Origin: Martelella mediterranea | Lineage (GTDB): Bacteria; Pseudomonadota; Alphaproteobacteria; Rhizobiales; Rhizobiaceae | Assembly (NCBI RefSeq): GCF_021021415.1 | Contig: NZ_JAINWJ010000020.1 | Location: forward strand, 55,033 to 119,032 | Length of the DNA stretch: 64,000 bases | Direction of reading: 5' to 3' | Part shown: positions 29,301 through 38,143 of the stretch, piece by piece | How the letters are laid out: each line of letters begins with the position of its first letter | How positions within the stretch are numbered: the stretch's first letter is position 1 | Notes under the pieces: generated by a model | Told to the model about the DNA's origin: nothing | The model's input: only the letters and a program-made list of their open reading frames with translations | The model's database searches: none | Position numbers and translations under genes: made by a program

Positions 29301-29447
29301 CCGCGTGACCTTCGCAAGGTAAATATTGCCGCGCAGCTGTTTCTTGTGCTGCGATTCGAAATCGAACTCCTCTATACGATTTCCGCGAACGACAACGACG
29401 CGTGTCTCTTCTTCGTGAGACGCGTCGATAAGCATTTTATCTGCCAT
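26379..29447 (-). CDS. rne: Ribonuclease E
   Basis: Single-strand endoribonuclease and degradosome scaffold for mRNA decay and rRNA/tRNA processing. The 1022-residue protein has an S1 domain split by an acidic/basic insertion of about 205 residues (about 93-298, runs of KA/EA/DD and several RRGR/RRRRK patches), with S1 resuming at KARKQYRIQEVIKRRQILLVQ. The catalytic core follows (about 360-620) with AVDVNSG (D523) and VIDFIDM metal-binding Asp, then the zinc link CSHCGG (about 624-629). The C-terminal half (about 750-1022) is disordered, with Arg-rich patches RRKRRRRR and RRKRRRGKRGGRR suited to RNA binding. Own terminator at 26321-26354. Confidence 0.96.
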   Translation of the reverse strand: MADKMLIDASHEEETRVVVVRGNRIEEFDFESQHKKQLRGNIYLAKVTRVEPSLQAAFVDYGGNRHGFLAFSEIHPDYYQIPLADREALLREVSDSDDDDDTDSALSQPSEASEKAAAEDETKPKPRTRRGRAKTSKAKTDEAKAQDAKSEDAKAEEAKPQDAKPDESAEPKAEAPADSDTAEKADAAEADAKTADADAATAETDDEAAKKPKPRRRRKPAAKKDAKASDEAEKPADAANEGAASEDGSSNDGSSKDGKGPTHMAAEVDADTVSEDVDDDDDSVESVGAEDAMEEVPEYNHRKARKQYRIQEVIKRRQILLVQVAKEERGNKGAALTTYLSLAGRYSVLMPNTARGGGISRKITNPADRKRLKDVAKDLEVPQGMGVILRTAGANRTKAEVKRDFEYLMRLWENVRTKTLTSTAPCLVYEEGSLIKRSIRDLYNKDISEIIVSGENGYREAKDFMKMLMPSHAKVVQRYRDVHPIYSRSGIEAQLDRMLQPQVTLKSGGYLIINQTEALVAVDVNSGRSTREHSIEDTALQTNLEAAEEVARQLRLRDLAGLVVIDFIDMEEKRNNRAVEKKLKDCLKHDRARIQVGRISHFGLLEMSRQRIRASVLESTTQVCSHCGGTGHVLSQSSVGLHVLRGVEEYLLKNTTHNITVRTTPENALYLLNQKRNTIVDYEARFGVEIIIKADATLTTSHFEIDRGEPVESPVKIETLLDFPDEPEDDIVEEIDETEDDDKPEAGKPEASADEDNGRSRRKRRRRRGRNGQQNDEGDNEQTAEANGDDNQSSAGDDGDQGSDKPRRKRRRGKRGGRRNRSDENGQQTAEDNNADAADKSADGQSDNDQADDAGNHQPTEEVAAETVASDTVSDAPAAAAEAEQTTSDQPSEVTEDEAMAEIEGRKPRRRRKPKRAESEAPAEQADAETAKEAVEQSPSEPAGETEVEEDATVEAVADLDDETAAAPIAEDVAAEDAPKRANRASNVTHSSPVVTSGGSKAENDDEEAKPKRGWWNRRGFF

Positions 29448-30103
29448 TTAAGATGAGCTCCTCGGCGCGCATGGCTGGCGGCTTCGGAACGGGTCGATGC
29501 CCTTGTCCGGAAATGGTCGCCAGCGGAAACGCCGGATGAAATAATGTCCGACCGTCGCAACGAAACGCGGGCGGCTGCTTCTCGAATCAGTCCGGCGCCC
29601 TCGAAGGGGGCGCGGGCCGATGGAAGAATTTGACGCTTCGTTCTCATATATAGCCAGTCGAAACAAACATTGCCTAACCCCGAATTCGGGGCGATGAAAT
29701 CGCTTCCGGGAAAGCCCTGGAAGCATTGACCCTTAAGCCGCAACGCTTTTGTGAGTAGCGTATGCCGGCCAGGAAATACTGTCCGTTGAGTGGAACGACG
29801 GCGGACGCTCAATCGCTTCATGTGGCGCCAATCGTGGAAAGACCGGCTGCCCTTGCGCGCAATTGTCCCGTCATAAATGTCCACCTGAGCCACATTAGTA
29901 TGTATTCGTTGATGCAATAGCAAGAAAAATCCAATCCACGGTAATATTTGAGAAATTGCCGAATCTGCTTTATTACGACGCAAGGTTGTGGCGAAGGTCG
30001 ATATGTTTCGCGAAGCGTCACGTTTTTGCCATGCGTCTGGCCTTAAACGGGAGACCTTGAAAGGCGAAAGCGGGTTCGCACGGAAAGTCCGGTGAGAGGT
30101 GGC
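29448..30103. promoter_or_regulatory. Divergent rne/amidase intergenic region
   Basis: 656 bp without a supported gene. It must hold both promoters and probably a long rne leader. Seen in it: the 14-bp perfect palindrome CCCCGAATTCGGGG (29678-29691), a GCCCTC/GGGGGC hairpin near 29600, a TATATA stretch near 29647-29653, and an AT-rich part at about 29870-29990. The 67-codon minus ORF at 29818-30021 has no family likeness and is not called. Confidence 0.5.
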
Positions 30104-31354
30104 ATGAGGGGAAGGCAGCAAAGCCTTGTTTTTGCACGATTGACGATGCTGGTCCTTCGACCTTTGTTTGTCGTTCTCGCCTTGGCGTGCGCGCTCTCGC
30201 CGTCCGTTTCGGCGCGTGCTTCCGACGAGGATGCGGCCGCGCCGATGATCGCCTACAACGCCCTGCTTGTCGGCGATGATGCGCGGGCGCGGCTGGTGGT
30301 GGATTTCGACCGCAAGCCCGAATTCAGCTACCACTATCTCAAGGACCCGGCGCGCGTGGTGATCACGCTGCCCGCCACGGCTTTCGGCTTTTCCGATGAC
30401 GCGGTTGAGGCGCGCGGGCTCATCAGCGACATCCGCTACGGCGTCACCGGGCCCGGTCAATCGCGCATCGTGCTTTCGGCGCGCGAGCCGATCCAGATGA
30501 CGCTCGCGGAGGTGCGCGAGGAAGGCGACGCCGGCTTCCGTCTGGTGATCGACCTCGCGATCGCTGACGAAGCGGTGTTCGAAAAGCTTCTCGCCGGCCG
30601 GCGGGAAACGCCTGCCGCGGCCTTTGCCCGGCAGGATGTTGCCGCGCCGGAGGAGGACGACAGTTTCGTGGTCGCCATCGACGCCGGCCATGGCGGCATA
30701 GACACCGGGGCGATCGGCGAGGATACTCGCACGCTGGAAAAGGACATCACCCTCGATTTCGCCCGCGCCTTCGCCCGCAAGCTGCAGGCGGTGCCCGGCT
30801 ATGATTCCTATCTCACGCGCGACGACGACATCTATCTGTCGCTCACCAGGCGCGTCGAACTGGCCCGCCAGCATGGCGCGGACCTGTTCATCTCGCTGCA
30901 TGCCGATTCGCTCAATCAGCCGGATATTTCGGGCGCGACCGTCTATACCCTGTCCGATCGGGCCTCCGACCGTCTGGCGGCGGCGCTTGCCAAGCGCGAA
31001 AACCTTTCCAACGAGATCATGGGGATCGAGGCCTCGGTCGAGCCGGAGGAGGTGACCGACATCCTTCTGGACCTGACGCGGCGCGAGACCCAGAGCTTTT
31101 CGATTTCGCTCGCGGACCAGGTCGTCGCCTCGTTCGAGGGGCAGATCAGCCTGATCAACAACCCGCACCGCTATGCGGGCTTCATGGTCTTGAGAGCGCC
31201 GGATATTCCATCGATCCTGCTCGAGATCGGATTCCTGTCCAACCCCGAGGATGAGAAGCGCATGCTCGACCCGGTCTGGCGCGACAAGCTCGTCGGCAGG
31301 CTGGTCGATGCGGTGACGCGCTATCGCAGCCCGATGGTATCGGCCATGCCCTAA
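30104..31354 (+). CDS. amiC: Periplasmic N-acetylmuramoyl-L-alanine amidase (AMIN plus Amidase_3)
   Basis: Cleaves the bond between MurNAc and the stem peptide during daughter-cell separation. The 416-residue precursor has a signal peptide (about 10-40), an AMIN domain (about 45-145) for septal or peptidoglycan targeting, and a zinc amidase domain (about 185-410) with metal ligands in AIDAGHGG, TLEKDI and ISLHAD and the catalytic Glu in LLEIGFLSN. ATG 30104 is chosen because of GAGAGG just upstream; a GTG at 30092 is also in frame. The symbol amiC follows usual practice; AmiA/AmiB/AmiC cannot be told apart from sequence alone. mrcA follows on the same strand. Confidence 0.92.
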   Translation: MRGRQQSLVFARLTMLVLRPLFVVLALACALSPSVSARASDEDAAAPMIAYNALLVGDDARARLVVDFDRKPEFSYHYLKDPARVVITLPATAFGFSDDAVEARGLISDIRYGVTGPGQSRIVLSAREPIQMTLAEVREEGDAGFRLVIDLAIADEAVFEKLLAGRRETPAAAFARQDVAAPEEDDSFVVAIDAGHGGIDTGAIGEDTRTLEKDITLDFARAFARKLQAVPGYDSYLTRDDDIYLSLTRRVELARQHGADLFISLHADSLNQPDISGATVYTLSDRASDRLAAALAKRENLSNEIMGIEASVEPEEVTDILLDLTRRETQSFSISLADQVVASFEGQISLINNPHRYAGFMVLRAPDIPSILLEIGFLSNPEDEKRMLDPVWRDKLVGRLVDAVTRYRSPMVSAMP

Positions 31355-31586
31355 ACTTCGAGCGATAATGAAAGGTTTATCAAAGCTGTCGTCGCAAAAA
31401 GCGCACATTCATTGTAAAAAGGATAGCCGGGTATTTTAATTCGGGCCTGCGGGCGATATCTGCGATAAATCGACGGCGGCGAAGGCAGGGCGATGCGGGA
31501 AAGCATCGGCACAGCCTGCCGGAAATCCGGGGCGCGGCGAAGGCCGCGACGCCGGCGGCGCGTTCAGGACAAGGTATGAAAAACAC

Positions 31587-34043
31587 GTGACTGTGATCAA
31601 GTTCATCGGATATCTCTTCGGCATCGCATGCGCGCTTTTCCTGGTCGTTGCGGTTGGCATCGGGATCTATCTCGGCAATGTGGCGAAGGACCTTCCGGAC
31701 TATGAGGTGCTTGCGCAGTACACCCCGCCGGTGACGACCCGCGTCTATGCCGGCAATGGCGAACTGATGGCCGAATACGCCCATGAGCGGCGCCTGTTCC
31801 TGCCGATCGACGCCATTCCGATGCGGGTGCGCGGCGCTTTCCTGTCGGCGGAAGACAAGAATTTCTACACCCATCCCGGCATCGATGTCGTCGGCCTGGC
31901 CCGCGCGGTGTTCACCAACGTTAAGAATATGGGCACCGGTCGTCGCCCCGTTGGCGCCTCGACGATTACCCAGCAGGTCGCCAAGAACTTCCTTTTGACC
32001 TCGGATCAGACCTATGAGCGCAAGGTCAAGGAAGCGATCCTGTCCTTCCGCATCGAACAGGCCTATTCCAAGGACACGATCCTGGAGCTCTACCTCAACG
32101 AGGTCTATTTCGGCCGCAACGCCTTCGGCATTGCCGATGCCGCGCTGACCTATTTCGACAAGCCGGTCTCGGACCTGACGATTGCCGAAAGCGCCTATCT
32201 CGCCGCTGTACTGAAGGGGCCGGCCAATTACGATCCCTATCGCCATCCCGATGCCGCGATCGAGCGCCGCAACTGGGTGATCAGCCGGATGGAGGAAAAC
32301 GGCTACATCACCGCGGCCGAGGCGGACCTCGCCCGCGCCGAGCCGCTCGGCGCGGTTTCCGGCTACCAGAACCAGCCCGTTGTCGGCGATGAGTATTTCG
32401 CCGAGGCCGTGCGCCGCGAACTGAAGGACGAATATGGCGAGGAAATGCTTTACGAGGGCGGCCTTTCGGTGCGCACCTCGCTCGATCCGCAGATGCAGCT
32501 TTATGCGCAGCAGGCGCTGCGTGACGGGCTGATCAAGTACGACGAGGCCGCCGGCTATCGCGGCCCGATCGACCAGATCTCGACGGCAGAGGACTGGGGC
32601 CCGGCGCTGGCGAAGATGACGCCGCTTTGGGACGTGCGGGACTGGCAGATCGCGGTCGTGCTTAACGTCAGCGCGGACGGGGCCGAGATCGGCCTGCGCC
32701 CGCCGCTCGATGCCGCCGGCCGGGTGGCCGAGGCGCGTGATACCGGCTTCATCCCCGCCGCCGATATGAAATGGGCCTATCGCTTCCTGGAAAAGGGCAA
32801 GAAGAACGCCACCAGCCCGGAAGGCGTGCTTTCGCCCGGCGACGTCGTCTACGTCCAGCCGACGGGCGAGGGCAATAATTACCGCCTTCGCCAGGTGCCG
32901 AAGGTGCAGGGCGGCCTCGTGGCCATGGACCCGGAAACGGGCCGCGTGCTTGCCATGGTCGGCGGCTTCTCCTTCTCCAAGAGCCAGTTCAACCGCGCCA
33001 CCCAGGCGATGCGCCAGCCGGGTTCCTCGTTCAAGCCGTTCGTCTATGCCGCCGCGCTCGACAATGGCTATACGCCGGCATCCGTGGTCATGGATGCGCC
33101 GGTCGAGTTCGAATCGGGCGGAGAACTGTGGAAGCCGCAGAACTATTCCGGCGACTTCTCCGGCCCGCAGACGCTGCGCACCGGCATCGAGAAATCGAAG
33201 AACCTGATGACGGTGCGCCTTGCCAACGACCTCGGCATGGAAACGGTCGCCGATTATGCCGAACGGTTCGGCATCTATGACCATATGGATCCGGTGCTGG
33301 CCATGTCGCTTGGCTCCGGCGAGACCACGGTGATGCGGCTGGTTTCGGCCTATGCGGTGATCGCCAATGGCGGCAAGCAGGTCAACCCGACGCTGATCGA
33401 CCGTATCCAGGACCGCTACGGCAAGACCATCTTCAAGCATGAGGAGCGCGAGTGCGAAAACTGCAACGCGCCGGTCTGGAGCGGCCAGGGCGAGCCGATC
33501 CTGATCGACGCCCGCCAGCAGGTGCTGGACCCGATGACCTCCTACCAGATCACCTCGATGATGGAAGGCGTGGTCCAGCGCGGAACGGCGGCAAGTGCCG
33601 TCAAGCTCGACCGCCCAGTCGCCGGCAAGACCGGCACCACCAATGACGAGAAGGATGCCTGGTTCGTCGGCTTCACGCCCAATCTCGTGGCCGGCCTCTA
33701 TATCGGTTTCGACCAGCCGGCCACGCTTGGCCGTCATGGCACCGGCGGCGGGCTTGCAGCCCCGATCTTCAACGAGTTCATGACCAATGCGCTGAAGACG
33801 CTGCCGAAGGAAAACTTCATCGAGCCGGAAGGCATGACCAATATCGCGGTCAACCGCTCCACCGGCATGCGCGCCTCCGGCTCCGGCCCCAATGTCATCA
33901 TGGAGGCGTTCAAGCCCGGCTCCGGCCCGGCGGAAGCCTTCGACGTGATCGACATGAGCAGCTACAAGTCGCCCGAGCAGATCCTGCGTGAATCTCCGCA
34001 GGCCCAGAAGGCGATCTCCACCGGTTCCAGCGGCCTCTATTGA
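31587..34043 (+). CDS. mrcA: Bifunctional penicillin-binding protein 1A
   Basis: Inner-membrane peptidoglycan synthase with glycosyltransferase and transpeptidase activity. The 818-residue protein has an N-terminal membrane anchor (about 5-28), a GT51 domain (about 55-230) with catalytic Glu in SAEDKNFYTHPGID (E89), an OB-like insert, and a transpeptidase domain with SSFK nucleophile (about 478-481), KSKN and KTGTTN (about 680). Start is GTG 31587 or GTG 31593; the ribosome-binding site ACAAGG is a little far, and a four-codon ATG reading frame (31576) overlaps the start region. The 232-bp upstream gap holds the promoter. Confidence 0.95.
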   Translation: MTVIKFIGYLFGIACALFLVVAVGIGIYLGNVAKDLPDYEVLAQYTPPVTTRVYAGNGELMAEYAHERRLFLPIDAIPMRVRGAFLSAEDKNFYTHPGIDVVGLARAVFTNVKNMGTGRRPVGASTITQQVAKNFLLTSDQTYERKVKEAILSFRIEQAYSKDTILELYLNEVYFGRNAFGIADAALTYFDKPVSDLTIAESAYLAAVLKGPANYDPYRHPDAAIERRNWVISRMEENGYITAAEADLARAEPLGAVSGYQNQPVVGDEYFAEAVRRELKDEYGEEMLYEGGLSVRTSLDPQMQLYAQQALRDGLIKYDEAAGYRGPIDQISTAEDWGPALAKMTPLWDVRDWQIAVVLNVSADGAEIGLRPPLDAAGRVAEARDTGFIPAADMKWAYRFLEKGKKNATSPEGVLSPGDVVYVQPTGEGNNYRLRQVPKVQGGLVAMDPETGRVLAMVGGFSFSKSQFNRATQAMRQPGSSFKPFVYAAALDNGYTPASVVMDAPVEFESGGELWKPQNYSGDFSGPQTLRTGIEKSKNLMTVRLANDLGMETVADYAERFGIYDHMDPVLAMSLGSGETTVMRLVSAYAVIANGGKQVNPTLIDRIQDRYGKTIFKHEERECENCNAPVWSGQGEPILIDARQQVLDPMTSYQITSMMEGVVQRGTAASAVKLDRPVAGKTGTTNDEKDAWFVGFTPNLVAGLYIGFDQPATLGRHGTGGGLAAPIFNEFMTNALKTLPKENFIEPEGMTNIAVNRSTGMRASGSGPNVIMEAFKPGSGPAEAFDVIDMSSYKSPEQILRESPQAQKAISTGSSGLY

Positions 34044-34122
34044 GGCGGCGGCGGGGTTTACATCCGCCCGCCGCCCGCTTATTCACCGGCCAAACGGATT
34101 TTCAGGAACGACAGAGAGTATC

Positions 34123-35251
34123 ATGCGCGCGGAAATCGAAGGCATTGTCGACGATATCAAGCAGGGTGTTGGCCTGCTGAGGAGGCATCTTTGACTGGGA
34201 TCAGGCAATCAAACGGCTGGACTGGCTGAACAACAAGGCTGAAGACCCGAATATCTGGAATGACGCCGCCGAGGCCCAGAAGCTGATGCGCGAGCGCCAG
34301 CTTCTGGAAGATGGCATTTCCGCCGTCCGCCGGGTCGAGGACGAGCTTTCCGACAATATTGAACTGATCGAGCTTGGCGAGGAAGAGGGCGACGAAGACG
34401 TCGTGCGCGACGCCGAGGAAGGCCTGCGCAAAATGCTCGCCGATGTCGAGCGCCGCCAGGTGGAGGCCATGCTCTCCGGCGAGGCCGACGGCAATGACAC
34501 CTATCTCGAAGTCCATTCGGGCGCGGGCGGCACGGAAAGCCAGGACTGGGCCAACATGCTTCTGCGCATGTACACCCGCTGGGCCGAACGGCAGGGCTAC
34601 AAGGTCGAGGTGCTGGAAGTCCATGACGGGGAAGAGGCCGGCATCAAGTCCGCGACCATCCACGTCAAGGGCCACAATGCCTATGGCTGGCTAAAGACCG
34701 AATCCGGCGTGCACCGTCTGGTACGGATTTCGCCCTATGACAGCAATGCGCGCCGCCACACCTCTTTCTCTTCCGTCTGGGTCTATCCCGTGGTCGATGA
34801 TTCGATCGAGATCGACATCAACGAAAGCGATTGCCGGATCGATACCTACCGTTCGTCCGGCGCCGGCGGTCAGCACGTCAACACCACGGACTCAGCCGTG
34901 CGCATCACCCATATTCCGACCGGGATTGTGGTGCAGTGCCAGCAGGAACGCTCCCAGCACAAGAACCGCGCCAAGGCGTGGGACATGCTGCGCGCGCGCC
35001 TTTACGAGGCCGAATTGCAGAAGCGCGAGGACGCGGCCAATCAGGAAGCGGCTTCCAAGACCGATATCGGCTGGGGCCACCAGATCCGCTCCTACGTGCT
35101 GCAGCCCTATCAGCTCGTCAAGGACCTGCGCACCGGCGTGGAAAGCACATCGCCATCGGACGTTCTCGACGGCGCGCTGACGCCGTTTATGGAGGCAGCG
35201 CTCGCCAATCGCATCGAAGGCAACAGCGAGGGCGTCGAGGATATCGACTGA
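34123..35251 (+). CDS. prfB: Peptide chain release factor 2 with programmed +1 frameshift
   Basis: Recognises UAA and UGA stops. Reading begins at ATG 34123, runs 23 codons to an in-frame TGA at 34192-34194, and continues in the +1 frame from GAC 34193, giving 375 residues. The site is CTT-TGA-C with an internal AGGAGG just upstream, as in other prfB genes; read-through occurs when RF2 is scarce. The hydrolysis motif GGQ is at about 248-250. The stop-codon tripeptide, SPF in E. coli, reads SPY here (about 203-205). A conventional single-frame call would wrongly start at 34286. Confidence 0.96.
34180..34195 (+). promoter_or_regulatory. prfB recoding (frameshift) site
   Basis: AGGAGG (34180-34185) acts as an internal ribosome-binding-like element, then CAT, then the slippery CTT TGA C (34189-34195). 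The context is the standard RF2 autoregulatory frameshift signal. Confidence 0.95.
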
Positions 35252-35261
35252 CGTTTTCGTC

Positions 35262-35298
35262 GCGACGCCTGAGATTGATCGTTGCCAGAAGGCGTCGC
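35262..35298. terminator. Stem-loop between convergent prfB and DUF2268 gene
   Basis: GCGACGCCT (35262-35270) and AGGCGTCGC (35290-35298), a perfect 9-bp stem, in the 58-bp gap between two genes that end toward each other. No clean T-run on either side. Confidence 0.6.
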
Positions 35299-35309
35299 AG
35301 CTAAAACTC

Positions 35310-35981
35310 TCAACGATGCTCGGCAACGAGGCCGCCTTTCACGGCGGCCTCGATCACCGTTTCGGCGGGCACGTTAATCCAGGTCGCCGCGTCGATCTCG
35401 CCCGCATTTTCCTGCCAGCATGCCGCGATCTCATAGCCGAGCGTATAGCCGTGCCAGCGCGGGTGCGTGTCCCCTCCGAAGAACCATGCTTCATGATCAT
35501 ATTCGGAAGACTTGAGGACGTTCAGTTCGACAGGGGCGTGCAACAGCCTTTCCCGTGACATCGCGCGTTCCCATGGCTCGGGAGGGGTATCGAGCAGCTT
35601 GTGGACGAACCGTCCCGCCAGCCCTTCGCTGACGAGGGCTTCGCCCAGCGTCCAGCCATATCCCGGCCCCGCCATGCGCATGCAATGGTGGACCTCATGC
35701 ACGATCTGCCGGTGCAGGGCGCCCTCGACGAGGCTGTTGGAGAAATTGGGGTTATCAGGGTCCACAGTCATTGCGAACAGCGTGCTGCTGTAGGCGCGCC
35801 CGACAATGCCCATTTCGGGAATCGTCGCTCCGACAAGTCTTTGAATGAGAACGTCGAGGCGTGGGGCAGGCAATAGGCCGGAAATCGATCGGTAGGCGGC
35901 CTCGAAATTCTTCACAATCTCCGCGCGGTGCGAGCCGAGATCGCCCGATGCTTCGAGCCAGTGCAGGGACCAGTTGTTCAT
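35310..35981 (-). CDS. DUF2268-type putative zinc protease
   Basis: A 223-residue protein without signal or membrane helix. It has the gluzincin-like motif HEVHH at 95-99 (RQIVHEVHHCMRMAG) and a downstream ALVSEGLAGRFV where E119 could be the third zinc ligand. This matches the DUF2268 group of predicted metalloproteases. Start ATG 35981 follows GGGAGAA. No neighbours suggest a substrate. Its stop lies 58 bp from the end of prfB. Confidence 0.8.
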   Translation of the reverse strand: MNNWSLHWLEASGDLGSHRAEIVKNFEAAYRSISGLLPAPRLDVLIQRLVGATIPEMGIVGRAYSSTLFAMTVDPDNPNFSNSLVEGALHRQIVHEVHHCMRMAGPGYGWTLGEALVSEGLAGRFVHKLLDTPPEPWERAMSRERLLHAPVELNVLKSSEYDHEAWFFGGDTHPRWHGYTLGYEIAACWQENAGEIDAATWINVPAETVIEAAVKGGLVAEHR

Positions 35982-36147
35982 GAAAATTCTCCCGCCTTGC
36001 CTCTCCTGCGGCCGTCATTGGACGACTGTCATGTATCAGCGCAGACCTTGTCAATGGCCGGTCCGTCTCGGTTGAGACCACGAAACAGCTACTCAACGGT
36101 GGCGCGGCAGGAGATGGTCGGGATCCGCGCTCTCATTGCACCAAAGC

Positions 36148-36181
36148 AAACGCCGCGCCGGAGATATTCGGCGCGGCGTTT
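36148..36181 (-). terminator. Terminator after the lytic transglycosylase gene
   Basis: AAACGCCGCGCCG and CGGCGCGGCGTTT form a perfect 13-bp stem with an 8-base loop, followed on the minus strand by TTTGCTTT. It lies about 25 bp beyond the stop. Confidence 0.8.
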
Positions 36182-36206
36182 ACGTATCTGTACAGCAGAT
36201 AGAATT

Positions 36207-37400
36207 CTACATCAGCTGCTGCATGAACTGGACGGTCGGCCAGCCGTCGGCGGGCATGCCGAGGCGGAGCTGTTCGGAGCGCACGGCGTTGCGGGTGCCG
36301 GCGCCGAGAATGCCGTCGATATCGCCGACATCGTAACCCTTCTGTGCCAGTACGCGCTGGAGACGCTTCATCTGGCTGTCGCTCAGGCCGCGTTCGGGAT
36401 TGCCGGCATTATAGGCGGGCGCGCCCTCGAACCGGGTCGCGAAGAAGGCGACCGAGGTAGTGTAGATGAAGGACTGGTTCCATTCCAGATAGACGTTGAA
36501 GTTGGGATAGGCGAGGAACGCCGGTCCGAATCGGCCCTGCGGCATCAGCAAAGCGGCCGGCAGGTTCCCAAAGCGGGTATTGCCGTCGCGCGGCTGAACG
36601 CCGAGCTTGAACCACTGGCCGGCGGTCAGCCCGCCGCCGAAACCGGTCTTGTCCCAGGGCAGGTTCTGCGGCAGCACCACTTCCTGAATCCAGGGTTCGC
36701 CCGGACGCCAGCCGAGGCTGCGGATATAGTTGGCGGCGGTCAGAAGCGCGTCGGGCGAGCTCTTCTTGACGCGCACATGGCCATCGCCGTCGCCATCAAC
36801 GCCGAAGCGGATGATATCTTCCGGCAGCATCTGAACCTGGCCGAGCTCGCCGGCCCAGGCGCCGGTTTCGGTCGCCGGATCGAAATCGCCGTGCTGGGTC
36901 ATCTCGATCAGCGCGATCAGCTGCGGGCGGAAGATTTCCGGGCGGCGGCAGTCATAGGACAGCGTCACCAGCGCGTCGCGGGTGTTGAAATCGCCCTGGA
37001 CGGCGCCGAAATCGGTCTCCATCGCCCAGAAGGCGGTAAGAACGCCGGCCGGCACGCCGAATTCGCGGCGGGCGCGATCGAAGGTGCTGGCATATTGCTG
37101 CATCTTCTTCTTGCCGGTCTGCAGGCGCGAATTGCTGGCGGTGCGCTGCGAAAATTCGAGGAAGGTCTGTTTGAACACGCCTTGCGCGCGGTCGCGGTTC
37201 AACACGCTTTGGCTGACCGATGCGCCCGAAAGCACGGCGTCGGCTGCCTGCGGCGAAAGCCCGCTCTGAACGGCCTCGGCCTTGACCCCGCTCAAGAAGC
37301 TGCCGAAATCGCCACCGCATTGCTGGGCGGCAACCGGGCCGGCGAAAAGTGATGTCAGTCCGGCGGCAACGACAACCGCCCGGATCGATTTTGAAAGCAT
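36207..37400 (-). CDS. MltB-family lytic murein transglycosylase with PG-binding domain
   Basis: Cleaves the glycan strand of peptidoglycan with formation of anhydro-MurNAc. The 397-residue precursor has a signal peptide (about 1-25), an SLT-type catalytic domain (about 30-325) with the active Glu in AFWAMETDFG (E128) and GELGQVQMLPEDIIRFGVDGDGDG, and a C-terminal peptidoglycan-binding domain (about 335-395, LQRVLAQKGYDVGDIDGILGAGTRNAVR). Start ATG 37400 follows GAGGAGA. It probably acts in the periplasm. Family length is typical. Confidence 0.94.
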   Translation of the reverse strand: MLSKSIRAVVVAAGLTSLFAGPVAAQQCGGDFGSFLSGVKAEAVQSGLSPQAADAVLSGASVSQSVLNRDRAQGVFKQTFLEFSQRTASNSRLQTGKKKMQQYASTFDRARREFGVPAGVLTAFWAMETDFGAVQGDFNTRDALVTLSYDCRRPEIFRPQLIALIEMTQHGDFDPATETGAWAGELGQVQMLPEDIIRFGVDGDGDGHVRVKKSSPDALLTAANYIRSLGWRPGEPWIQEVVLPQNLPWDKTGFGGGLTAGQWFKLGVQPRDGNTRFGNLPAALLMPQGRFGPAFLAYPNFNVYLEWNQSFIYTTSVAFFATRFEGAPAYNAGNPERGLSDSQMKRLQRVLAQKGYDVGDIDGILGAGTRNAVRSEQLRLGMPADGWPTVQFMQQLM

Positions 37401-37501
37401 GGACGTCTCCTCAGAAACTTTCGGCCCGCACGGGACCCGTCAAATCGGTTCGCACGCTAACCTAGACCACCTAAGCTTTCATTAAAAACTGAATTTGTTG
37501 C

Positions 37502-38143
37502 TTATGCGCGAAGGATGGCGTGCCAGGCGTAGCCGCGCCCGATGGTTTCGAACCGAAGTTCGGCGTCGATCGCCTCGGCCTCAAGCACGGCCACCATATC
37601 GGCGCGCGGCGTCACGTGAAATTTTGCGAGCCAGGCCCGGAGGCCCGCGCGAAACCAGGTGGGTAGCCGCTCCTGCTGGCCGAAATCGACGATGTGGAGA
37701 GAGCCGCCCGGATTGAGGGCGTTGATCGAAACCCTCAACGCCTGCTGCCAGTCGGGGATCATCGACAGTGCATAGGAGATGACGATGCGGTCAAAGCCGG
37801 TCTCGCCAAAGGTGGCCGGCGCGAAGTCGCAGGCATCGGCGGCGACGAAGGCTGGCGGGTTTTCGGATTTCGAGAATTTGGCGCGGGCGGAAACCAGCAT
37901 CTGCTCCGATATATCGAGGCCATAAAGCTGCGCGCCGGGGTAGCGCCTGTCAATCCTGACGAGATTGCGGCCGGTGCCGCAGGCGATTTCCAGCACCTTG
38001 TCGTCCGGCGCGCAATCCAGCCCGGCGATCAGCCGATCGCGGCCGAACAGATAGTATTTCCGGGTGAGGTCGTAGACATGTCGCTGATAGCGATACATCG
38101 CATCCATGGTTGCGGCATGGTCGCGCGCCGGGATGTCAGCCAT
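37502..38143 (-). CDS. btaB: Betaine-lipid N-methyltransferase BtaB
   Basis: Uses SAM to methylate diacylglyceryl-homoserine three times, giving the betaine lipid DGTS. The 213-residue protein has the SAM motif VLEIACGTGRNL (about 47-58) and a family N-terminus with YRYQRHVYDLTRKYYLFGRDRL. Start ATG 38143 overlaps the btaA stop by 8 bp, so the two are coupled; longer starts up to 38257 lie wholly inside btaA. DGTS made by BtaAB replaces phospholipid during phosphate limitation in Sinorhizobium and Rhodobacter. Confidence 0.93.
   Translation of the reverse strand: MADIPARDHAATMDAMYRYQRHVYDLTRKYYLFGRDRLIAGLDCAPDDKVLEIACGTGRNLVRIDRRYPGAQLYGLDISEQMLVSARAKFSKSENPPAFVAADACDFAPATFGETGFDRIVISYALSMIPDWQQALRVSINALNPGGSLHIVDFGQQERLPTWFRAGLRAWLAKFHVTPRADMVAVLEAEAIDAELRFETIGRGYAWHAILRA

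Noticed and set aside
29818..30021. 67-codon minus-strand ORF in the rne-amidase gap
   Set aside because: No ribosome-binding site of note, no family likeness, unusual composition; treated as non-coding.
34192..34194. In-frame TGA suggesting prfB is a pseudogene
   Set aside because: It is the conserved programmed frameshift site, with its internal ribosome-binding-like element and slippery CTT codon.
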